Below, one piece after another: positions 43,213 through 50,226 of a stretch of DNA of 64,000 nt; within the stretch, counting starts at the first letter, position 1, and every line of letters starts with the position of its first letter. Below the pieces are notes generated by a model that worked only from the letters and a program-made list of their open reading frames with translations, was not told the DNA's origin and did no database searches. A program made the translations under genes and the position numbers. This DNA comes from Erythrobacter sp. 3-20A1M (GTDB lineage: Bacteria > Pseudomonadota > Alphaproteobacteria > Sphingomonadales > Sphingomonadaceae), in NCBI RefSeq assembly GCF_018636735.1, contig NZ_CP045200.1:744001-808000 (forward strand), given 5' to 3'.

Positions 43213-45609
43213 ATGGTACGTCAAGAAAGACCATTTGCCAGGAACCGCCTGGCAGCCAGGGCCGCGCGCTTCTCCGACGCTCGCCCCCGCATTGCACCCC
43301 TTCGCAAGGGGGGCGGTGCCCTGGCGACCATGTTCGGCACGACGATATGTCTCTCGCTCGGTGCCTGCACTGGGGGCGGCATCGGATCTACCCCTCCCCC
43401 CCCATCCGGAGCCATGGCTTCGGACCCGATTGCCGCCCCACCTTTTTCGACCGTACCCGCACCCGCACCCGCTCCGACGCCAACCCCGGCCCCGCCGCCG
43501 ACCGAGGACGAGCCGCCGCCCGTATCCGGCGTTCGCCCCTCCGGCAACGTCGCGATGCGCTCCGCCGAGGATGACGCCGAATACCGCGAGAACTATCTCG
43601 CCGCGGAGCTGATCAACGCTCTCTATGCGCTGGACAATGGTTGGGACGGCAGCGGCGTTCTCGTCGGGGTTCTGGACGAGGGGGTGGAGGAAACCTTCGA
43701 ACTCGAAGGGCAGATTTCCAACCTGAGCAAGGATTTCGGAGGCATCCGCGACGACGGCGTGCTCACACCTCACGAGTCCCTCGGCGGCGACAATTCCGAC
43801 CACGGCACGCGGGTCGCCTCGATCATTGCCGCACGCAATGACGGGAACGGCATCCAGGGTATCGCCCCCGGTGCCAGCATCGTGGTGTTGCGAAGCGACG
43901 TAGAGAATATCGACACGGGGACATCCACCGTCGGCTTCAACAGCCACGAAGCGCTGCGCTATGCCGGCGAAAACGGCGTGTTGATCGTCAACCGTTCGAT
44001 CGCCAAGGCCAATCCGGATATCTCGAACAGGCTGATGCAGGATGCCGTCAACGCGTATCGGCAGATGGGCGGCCTTGTCGTCAATGCCGCTGGCAATACA
44101 GGCGGTGCGAACCCCAACGACGCGATCGATCTGACCCCTGAAAACGCGGAAGGGTGGCTGTTCGCGGTCGCCCTCGACCCGAACGGCCCGGGTTACGAAC
44201 TGGCCAGCTATTCCAACCGTTGCGGCACGGCCATGGACAGGTGCGTGGCGGGCGTGGGCACAAGCGCCACCACCGATGTGTCGGGCAATATCGTCAGCTT
44301 TTCGGGGACCAGTGCCGCAGCGCCGCAAGTGTCCGGGCTGGCCGCACTCATCCTGCACAAATGGCCGCATCTGACGGGTGTCGACGCCGGCAATGTCATT
44401 CTCGCTACCGCGCGCGACATCGGTGAAGCGGGCGTGGATCCGGTTTTCGGACACGGTCTCATCGACGTGGAGGCCGCCCTTTCCCCGATCAATCCGACCC
44501 TGTCGAACGGTACCACCGTCAGTTCCCTCGGCTCTGCCTCGTTGATCCTGCCTGCCGCGATCGGAGACGGGGCGGATGGTTCGCTGGCGGCCGCGATTTC
44601 CGATGTCACGCTTGTCGATGCGTTCGGGCGCGATTATCAGGCCGACCTTTCCGGCTTTGTGCGGCACGCGGCGAGCGGGTCCGCTGGTGTTTTGGGGCCC
44701 CGGTTCGACGCGATGACCCAGACCGGTGACGCCGCCTTTCGGATAGAAGGCGCAGGGGTCCAGATCGGCTACCTCGCCGGGAATCGGTCCGATTTTTCGG
44801 CCCGTATCGGTAGCAGGATCACGGACGGGCGGATCGCCGTTCCCCTGCGAAGCGTCGGCGGCACGGTCACCGCGGATTATCGGAACGGGCGGTATATCGA
44901 TGCCACGATGTTCGGCCGGGCGGCGAGCCCCGATGCACTCGATGCCTATATGCCGGGCAGTGGGATCGGGCTGGCCTATCGCCGGCCGCTGGGAATCTTT
45001 CGGGTCGGCGCCTCGGTGCGGTCGGCCAGGACGGGCGAAGGCGAGGCAACGGCGCTTCTCGCCTCGCTCGGCAAGGATCGGACCGTGTTCGAGGTCGGGA
45101 TGCTGACCGAACGCGGTACGCTGTTCGGGACCCCAACGGGGTCCGGCTCACTGCGCTTCGGCGACGGGGCGCGAACCATCTTCGCCCAGCTGTCCAGCGA
45201 GATTTCCATCGGCAGCTGGGAGCTGGCGGCGCATGGGAGCATCGGCAGCACGCGGCTCGCGCTCGGACCGGAGACGGTGGTGACCGATGCCACCGCGATC
45301 ACCACGGGCCGATTCGGGATCGATCTCAGCGGTGACGTATTGGGCGGGCGGATGCGCATCGGCCTGGCGCAACCCCTCGTGGCGCTATCCGGCACCGGCC
45401 TGGTTACGGTCGGGTCGGGCTTCGACCGCACCAGCCGTTCGCTCCGCTTCATCACGCGCGAGATCGATCTTTCGGGCGAAATCGCCCCGCGCATCATGTT
45501 CGGCTACGAAAGAGCGGGTCCGCGCTCCAGCATGCGTCTGGGGCTGGAAAGCCGTCCTGACGGGCGGGACAACACCGTCGTTGCCAACTGGCGTTTGCGC
45601 TTTCGCTAG
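43213..45609 (+). CDS. S8 subtilisin-like serine protease autotransporter
   Basis: A surface protease of about 798 residues. The N-terminus has a long basic leader (ARNRLAARAARF...RKGGG), then a hydrophobic segment ending in the lipobox-like CLSLGAC, and a Pro/Thr linker. The S8 catalytic triad is visible: Asp in GVLVGVLDEGV, His in SDHGTRVASI and Ser in FSGTSAAAPQVSGL, with oxyanion Asn in VVNAAGNTGG. The last ~270 residues are rich in alternating beta strands and end in WRLRFR, as in autotransporter barrels. The start is uncertain: TTG 43153, ATG 43213 and ATG 43330 are all in frame. I prefer 43213 because it keeps the basic region before the hydrophobic core. Confidence 0.88.
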   Translation: MVRQERPFARNRLAARAARFSDARPRIAPLRKGGGALATMFGTTICLSLGACTGGGIGSTPPPPSGAMASDPIAAPPFSTVPAPAPAPTPTPAPPPTEDEPPPVSGVRPSGNVAMRSAEDDAEYRENYLAAELINALYALDNGWDGSGVLVGVLDEGVEETFELEGQISNLSKDFGGIRDDGVLTPHESLGGDNSDHGTRVASIIAARNDGNGIQGIAPGASIVVLRSDVENIDTGTSTVGFNSHEALRYAGENGVLIVNRSIAKANPDISNRLMQDAVNAYRQMGGLVVNAAGNTGGANPNDAIDLTPENAEGWLFAVALDPNGPGYELASYSNRCGTAMDRCVAGVGTSATTDVSGNIVSFSGTSAAAPQVSGLAALILHKWPHLTGVDAGNVILATARDIGEAGVDPVFGHGLIDVEAALSPINPTLSNGTTVSSLGSASLILPAAIGDGADGSLAAAISDVTLVDAFGRDYQADLSGFVRHAASGSAGVLGPRFDAMTQTGDAAFRIEGAGVQIGYLAGNRSDFSARIGSRITDGRIAVPLRSVGGTVTADYRNGRYIDATMFGRAASPDALDAYMPGSGIGLAYRRPLGIFRVGASVRSARTGEGEATALLASLGKDRTVFEVGMLTERGTLFGTPTGSGSLRFGDGARTIFAQLSSEISIGSWELAAHGSIGSTRLALGPETVVTDATAITTGRFGIDLSGDVLGGRMRIGLAQPLVALSGTGLVTVGSGFDRTSRSLRFITREIDLSGEIAPRIMFGYERAGPRSSMRLGLESRPDGRDNTVVANWRLRFR

Positions 45610-45638
45610 CAAAGGAGGGCGGTGGTCGTGCTTTGGAC

Positions 45639-46022
45639 ATGTTAACGAGTGCCAACGATAATGGGAGGTCGAACCCCGGATTGGCCGGGCGGGGACCACG
45701 CATGCTCGACAGCGACCGGCCGACGGACGGCGAGAATGGCGATGCCATCGCCTCGCTGCGTCCACACTACGCGGCTTTCAAGGAACAGGCGCTGGGCCAG
45801 TTGGCGCTGTGTTGCCACAACCCGTCGGACGGGGATTACGAATCACTCGAAGAATTGCGGACGCTGATGCACATGCTGGCAGGCACGGCGACGCTGTTCG
45901 GCGAACCGGCGGTCGGCGATCTCGCCTCCGAACTGGACGAAGCGCTCACGCGACGCCGCGAACCCGTTCGCGCCTCGCTCGAAAGGGCGCGATCGGGCTT
46001 AGCGGACCTGCGCCGGTCATAA
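45639..46022 (+). CDS. Orphan histidine phosphotransfer (Hpt) domain protein
   Basis: A 127-residue protein. The Hpt helix contains ELRTLMHMLAGTATLFGEPAVGDLASELDEAL, with the phosphorylatable His in the H-x-L-A-G-T-A motif. The N-terminal 35 residues are polar and disordered. AGGAGGG lies upstream, about 20 bases from the ATG at 45639 and nearer to an in-frame TTG at 45633, so the TTG may be used. It stands 29 bases after the S8 autotransporter and may be cotranscribed with it. A phosphorelay with the nearby LuxR-type regulator is possible but untested. Confidence 0.8.
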   Translation: MLTSANDNGRSNPGLAGRGPRMLDSDRPTDGENGDAIASLRPHYAAFKEQALGQLALCCHNPSDGDYESLEELRTLMHMLAGTATLFGEPAVGDLASELDEALTRRREPVRASLERARSGLADLRRS

Positions 46023-46053
46023 AAAAGGACTGCGACGCCGCGCGCCGCAGTCC
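46021..46053 (-). terminator. Intrinsic terminator of the trimeric adhesin gene
   Basis: Read on the minus strand, GGACTGCG and CGCAGTCC (46046-46053 and 46027-46034) form a perfect 8-bp stem with an 11-base GC-rich loop, followed by six T (46026-46021). It lies 28 bases after the adhesin stop codon and abuts the end of the convergent Hpt gene. Confidence 0.8.
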
Positions 46054-46080
46054 CCAGTATGACCGATGGGGGGAGATCGG

Positions 46081-48783
46081 TCAGAAGCTGAAGCCGGCCC
46101 CGGCGCTGAACCCGCTATTGCCGCGGGTATCCACCGTCGCCCCGGCCTTCACCACGCCGCGACCCTCGCTGAAGGTGGTGGACATGCCCAGCGCGAACGC
46201 CGTCTCGCCTTCGTAATGGGCGATGCCCGTCCCCACCATGGAGCGTCCGGCGGTGATCGTCTGCGGAATGCCCGAGACGGCCATGGCGCTGGCGGTGCCT
46301 GCCGACGCATCGCGGCGCGCCTCCTTCAGGTCGAAGTCGAGCTGCGCGATCCCCGCCTGCAGATCGCCGAAGCGCAGATCGGTGTAGGCACGCGAATCGG
46401 CCATCGCGGCGGCCAGGCTGTTCTGGACCTGGCCGAGGTTCACCGCGTCGTTCGCCCGGGTTCCAGCAGCGACGTTGTGGAGCGCCACCGGCGCAGTCGC
46501 GTCCGCTCCGACCAATGCGACATCGTTGGTCACCGTGCCGCCATTGCTCATGGCCGGATCGTCGGGGTCCGAATATTGCACCGCGACCACGGTGCTACCC
46601 GCGATATTGTTGTTCAGCGCTGCGATATTGGCGGTGTTCTGGTCGATATCGGTACGATTGCTCGCCACCCGGTCGTTCGTCGCAGCGAGCTGCGATCCGT
46701 TGACGGCGTCCGTGGACCCCGCCGCAAGCGCGCCGTCGGCAACATTGGTCATCCTGACCGGCGCATCGCCCGCCCCGATCAGCGCCGCCGTGTTCGTCGG
46801 CGTGGTGCTGGCGACGGTCGGATCGGTGTCGGACACGTAGCCGAGCGGGACATTGGCGAGCTGGTTCTGCACCGATGTGAGCTGGGTCGTATTGTCGGTT
46901 ACCCGCGCATCTATCGATGTCACCGAGCTGTTGAGATTGTCGATGTCGCCCTCGTTAACGGCGACCCGCGTGTCGAGGTCAGCTATGTCACCTTCGTTTA
47001 CGGTCACGCGCCCATCCAGATTAGAGATGTCGCCTTCGTTCACCGTCACGCGACCGTCCAGACTGGCGATATCGCCTTCGTTCACCGTCACGCGCCCATC
47101 CAGACTGGCAATGTCCCCCTCGTTCACCGTCACGCGGCCATCCAGGTTCGCAATATCCCCCTCGTTCGTGGTCACGCGAGTATCGAGGTTGGCGATGTCG
47201 CCTTCATTGACCGTCACGCGATCGTCGAGGCCGTCTATCGCATCGCTGTTGGCTGCGACCGCCTGGTTGGTGGCAAACAGCTGCGATCCGTTCACCGCCT
47301 CGCCCGAGGTGGCGCTCAGCTCGCCATCCGCGACGTTGCCGACGGTCGTGCCGCCAGCGCCATCCAGCGTCAGCGAGGTTCGCGTCGCATCGTCGTAGAG
47401 CACCGCCAGCGCGTTCCCGCTGCCCGCGTCGCTGAGCGAGGCGATGGCATCGGCATTGGCCTGGATCCCCGCCGTATTGGCGTCGACCTGCTGATTGGTC
47501 GCGAACAGCTGGCTGCCGTTGACCGCATCGGCAGAACCTGCGGCGAGAGCGCCCGGCCCCACATTGCTGAGCGTGACGGTGCCAGGGTCCGCACCGATCA
47601 AGGCGGCCCGGTTGGTCGGAACCGGGCTGGCGACGGCGGGATCGCCATTGCTGACATAGCCGATCGGCACATTGTCGACCGCCGATTGCAGGTCTGCGAT
47701 GTCCGTCGTGTTCTGCGTCACCCGCGTATCGATCGTGGTGACCCGTCCATCGAGATCGGCGATGTCGCCCTCCGCCGCGGTCACGCGACCATCCAGTCCA
47801 TCGATCCCGTCGGCGTTGGCTGCCACCTGCTGATTGGTCGCGAAAAGTTGCGAGCCGTTGACCGCATCGGTCGAACCCGCGCTCACGGTGCCATCCGCGA
47901 GGTTGGTGACCGTCGTCCCTTGCGCACCGGCGAGGGTCACGCTGGCCTGCGCCGGGCCATCATATTGGACGCCATTGCCAAGTGCCGCCTGGAGCGCGTC
48001 GACCGCGCCCTGTACCTGACCCACCGTTGCCGCATCCGTGGCTTGCGTCCCCGGCGCGACATTGGTGATCTGGCGCAGGCTGCCGGGCGCGCCGACCGAA
48101 ACCGATCCGACCGAGCTGTAGGTGCCAGGCAGACCCGGTGCGACGTAGCCGACCAGTGCGCCACGATCGGCGAGCGAGCCGTTGCCCAGCGCAACGCTGT
48201 TGGCGGCCGTCGCGCTGGCATTTGTGCCAAGGGCAATGGCCCCGGTCGCCCCGACGGCGGTGCTGGCATTGTTACCGAAAGCGATCGCGTCGAGCTCACC
48301 GGCCGATGCCGCCTGCCCGTCGCCCAATCCGGAGATCTGGTTGCCACCGATGGCGAGGCCAGCTTCTTCGTTCAGGGCATAACCGTCCGCCGTCAGGTTA
48401 CAATCTGCACCGGGGGCGAGCAGCGTGCCGCTGGTATCCGCCACCTGCAGCGAGATCGGATCGCCATTTGCGTAACCTTCCAGGGTATCCGCAGCACCGA
48501 TCTGGACATCGTCGAGAGTGAGGATCGGGTTGCCGAGGACGGAGACGTTCAACAGCGCACCGTAGAGGTTCTCCACCGCGGTCGCTGTGGGCACCGCGAC
48601 ATCGCCGACGATATCGGTGACCGCCGACGGGTCGAGGCTGATCCCGGTACATACGTCGACCACGGGCTGAAGAGCCTGCGCCTTCGCCGAGGTGGTGAGC
48701 CGCGGCGGCGCACCGCCCGCCATCACGACCGACGCGGTCGCCAGCAGGGATATGCGAATATAGGTTCTTTTACTTAGGTTCAC
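46081..48783 (-). CDS. YadA-type trimeric autotransporter adhesin
   Basis: A surface adhesin of about 900 residues (type V-c secretion). A signal sequence ends near SAKAQA. The head has YadA-like repeats (AIALGTNASATAANSVALG). Several neck-like motifs of the type AVNGSQLFATNQ are interleaved with coiled-coil stalk segments, and the C-terminus is the YadA anchor of about 90 residues (QVQNSLAAAMADSRAYTDLRF, ending SGFSAGAGFSF). The stalk contains seven 14-residue repeats. I prefer the GTG at 48783, which has GGAGCGA just upstream; an ATG at 48795 lies in frame but has no good site. An intrinsic terminator follows. The AT-rich intergenic region is shared with the divergent PAS protein. Confidence 0.92.
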   Translation of the reverse strand: MNLSKRTYIRISLLATASVVMAGGAPPRLTTSAKAQALQPVVDVCTGISLDPSAVTDIVGDVAVPTATAVENLYGALLNVSVLGNPILTLDDVQIGAADTLEGYANGDPISLQVADTSGTLLAPGADCNLTADGYALNEEAGLAIGGNQISGLGDGQAASAGELDAIAFGNNASTAVGATGAIALGTNASATAANSVALGNGSLADRGALVGYVAPGLPGTYSSVGSVSVGAPGSLRQITNVAPGTQATDAATVGQVQGAVDALQAALGNGVQYDGPAQASVTLAGAQGTTVTNLADGTVSAGSTDAVNGSQLFATNQQVAANADGIDGLDGRVTAAEGDIADLDGRVTTIDTRVTQNTTDIADLQSAVDNVPIGYVSNGDPAVASPVPTNRAALIGADPGTVTLSNVGPGALAAGSADAVNGSQLFATNQQVDANTAGIQANADAIASLSDAGSGNALAVLYDDATRTSLTLDGAGGTTVGNVADGELSATSGEAVNGSQLFATNQAVAANSDAIDGLDDRVTVNEGDIANLDTRVTTNEGDIANLDGRVTVNEGDIASLDGRVTVNEGDIASLDGRVTVNEGDISNLDGRVTVNEGDIADLDTRVAVNEGDIDNLNSSVTSIDARVTDNTTQLTSVQNQLANVPLGYVSDTDPTVASTTPTNTAALIGAGDAPVRMTNVADGALAAGSTDAVNGSQLAATNDRVASNRTDIDQNTANIAALNNNIAGSTVVAVQYSDPDDPAMSNGGTVTNDVALVGADATAPVALHNVAAGTRANDAVNLGQVQNSLAAAMADSRAYTDLRFGDLQAGIAQLDFDLKEARRDASAGTASAMAVSGIPQTITAGRSMVGTGIAHYEGETAFALGMSTTFSEGRGVVKAGATVDTRGNSGFSAGAGFSF
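46936..47229 (-). repeat. Seven tandem 42-bp repeats (14-residue coiled-coil units) in the adhesin stalk
   Basis: Seven consecutive units of the form LDGRVTVNEGDIAx, most differing by one to three residues (LDDR, LDTR and LDGR variants). The period of 14 residues is two heptads, so the units extend the trimeric coiled coil. At DNA level the units are near-identical 42-mers, a natural place for copy-number change by slippage or recombination, and also for assembly collapse. Confidence 0.9.
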
Positions 48784-48807
48784 GTCTCGCTCCATTTGTT
48801 CGTACTG

Positions 48808-48821
48808 GTCAGTATTCTGAC
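48808..48821. promoter_or_regulatory. Operator-like inverted repeat upstream of the adhesin
   Basis: GTCAG-TATT-CTGAC is a perfect 5-bp inverted repeat about 25 bases upstream of the preferred adhesin start, a typical position for a repressor site. Which protein binds is unknown; the divergent PAS protein with its Phd/YefM-like domain is the nearest candidate. Confidence 0.3.
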
Positions 48822-49011
48822 TGGAGCGCTGAGATTATGTGTGCGGAATTGATCTCCTTGTAATGGACGTGTGAATTCGAATTACATAAAATGCATCATC
48901 TTGCCCGAACAGCGCCAATCCCGCGCATTTCAGCTGAAAATCTGGCGAGTCCTTGGCGCATTTGGCACGATTTCGGGCATCCGAAGGTCGATCGGCTTAA
49001 CGCATAAAGGG

Positions 49012-49042
49012 CGCATTTTCGCGCCGAATTCCGCAAAATGCG
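49012..49042. promoter_or_regulatory. Inverted repeat in the adhesin/PAS intergenic region
   Basis: CGCATTTT (49012-49019) and AAAATGCG (49035-49042) form perfect 8-bp arms separated by 15 bases. It is located about 120 bases upstream of the PAS gene. The wide spacing and the AT-rich inner half suggest a protein-binding site rather than a terminator. Function unproven. Confidence 0.35.
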
Positions 49043-49161
49043 AAATTAAGCAAACCGCGAAAGCAGACGTTAACGAACGGAATTTTACTTTATATTCTAG
49101 AATCTTGTGAGCTTGGGGGGCGAGCGATGCAAGCGATGTTAGCGCTATCGGGGGTAGAGAA

Positions 49162-50175
49162 ATGGGTTTCAAGAGCCGCATTCCGACCAATAAAATCGCG
49201 CCTTTTCGCGAGCCGCCGACCGCCGGTGCACCTGCGCCGACCCATGTGATTGCCGATTCCGGCGATACGGCGGAGTGCGGCGTCCCGGCCGCGAATTTCG
49301 TAAGATGTTTTGCCAAATGGCGGGACGAGGCGCTTAAAAAGCCGGTCTTCGTAACTAATCACGGGCGGGTTACCCATGCGCTGGTCGGGATCGACCAGTT
49401 CGTCAGCATGACCGAGGCACCCACTACGGCGGAGGTGGAAGCCAATCCGTTCGAGCTTGCGGAGTGGATCGACGAGGCCGTGATCATTTGCGACAAGCAC
49501 TTGGTCGTCCAGACCATGAACCGGGTCGCCTCCGCCACCTGCTGCATATCCGCCCCGCAATGCGTGGGGCGCAACCTCTACGAGTGTCTGCCGCAGCTTC
49601 GCGGCACACTGTACGAGGTGAACCTGATGCGGACGGTCGAGGCGAACGAACCGACCTCGGCGGACATTCCATCGCCGCTGCGACAGGATGGCTGGCTGCG
49701 CTTGCAGACCTTCCCGCTGCACGGATGCAACGTGCTGATGTTCCGCGACATCACCGAGGAGGTGGAGCGTCATCGCCTGGCCGACGTAAAGGCCGCGCTG
49801 ATAGAAGCGATGGCGGTTCATAACGCCATCGGTTACGTTCGCGTCGGCGTCAGCGGAATGATCGAGCGTGTGGACCAACCTTTCTGCGATCTGCTGGGCG
49901 TTCCGGAAGAGCGATTATGCGGTGCGAGGCTGGTCGATCTCGTCAGCCGCGAAACGCGGGTGGCGTTCAAGACCGACCTAGAGGAAGCCATGGCCGGTCA
50001 CGGCTCGCGGAGGGTCGTCGCAAGGTTTCTGACCAACCGCGGAACGACAGACGATCTGCTGGCCGCGATCGTTCAGCTGCGAGGGGCCTACGGCGCCGAA
50101 GGGGCGGTGATCCTGCTGACCTCCGTCAATCTGGCTTCGGATCGCGCGCCGGACGGGCACATCGGCTGGCACTGA
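49162..50175 (+). CDS. PAS-domain protein with a Phd/YefM antitoxin-like N-terminal domain
   Basis: A 337-residue soluble protein. Residues of about 39-85 (VPAANFVRCFAKWRDEALKK, then PVFVTNHGRVTHALV and IDQFVSM) resemble the Phd/YefM DNA-binding antitoxin fold. A PAS domain spans about 98-198 (EWIDEAVIICDKHLVVQTMN to NVLMFRDITEEVERH) and a second one about 215-325 (IGYVRVGVSGMIERVDQPF). No kinase, GGDEF, EAL or toxin domain is attached. ATG 49162 is preceded by GGGGGTAGAGAA. A role as a signal-responsive regulator of the divergent adhesin gene is inferred from position and domains. Cys residues 127, 128, 134 and 142 in PAS-1 might bind a cofactor. Confidence 0.75.
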   Translation: MGFKSRIPTNKIAPFREPPTAGAPAPTHVIADSGDTAECGVPAANFVRCFAKWRDEALKKPVFVTNHGRVTHALVGIDQFVSMTEAPTTAEVEANPFELAEWIDEAVIICDKHLVVQTMNRVASATCCISAPQCVGRNLYECLPQLRGTLYEVNLMRTVEANEPTSADIPSPLRQDGWLRLQTFPLHGCNVLMFRDITEEVERHRLADVKAALIEAMAVHNAIGYVRVGVSGMIERVDQPFCDLLGVPEERLCGARLVDLVSRETRVAFKTDLEEAMAGHGSRRVVARFLTNRGTTDDLLAAIVQLRGAYGAEGAVILLTSVNLASDRAPDGHIGWH

Positions 50176-50226
50176 TCGAACCGCTGGCGTCTTCGCGCCC
50201 TGCGGCAACCGATGAATTTGCGCCCC

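Larger units (their letters stand above)
48784..49161. other. AT-rich intergenic region between divergent adhesin and PAS genes
   Basis: About 380 bases without a convincing gene, clearly more AT-rich than the rest of the window. It should contain the promoters of the adhesin (minus) and PAS protein (plus). Two small inverted repeats lie at 48808-48821 and 49012-49042. A promoter-like stretch, TTTACTTTATATTCTAGAATC, occupies about 49084-49104. A 79-codon open frame from a GTG at 48871 lacks a ribosome binding site and was not accepted. Confidence 0.5.

Noticed and set aside
43159-44667. A 502-codon minus-strand open frame opposite the S8 protease
   Set aside because: The opposite strand encodes a complete catalytic triad; this frame has no recognisable motif.
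46936-47229. Possible CRISPR-like array from regularly spaced repeats
   Set aside because: The 42-bp units are contiguous, without unique spacers, in frame, and encode a coiled coil.
46066-48777. A 903-codon open frame on the plus strand opposite the adhesin
   Set aside because: It mirrors the repetitive adhesin gene almost exactly; its His/Asp/Val-rich repeats are the reverse reading of the 42-bp coiled-coil repeats.
48871-49110. A 79-codon GTG-started frame in the AT-rich intergenic region
   Set aside because: No Shine-Dalgarno sequence, no recognisable motif, and it would fill the only promoter region of two divergent genes.
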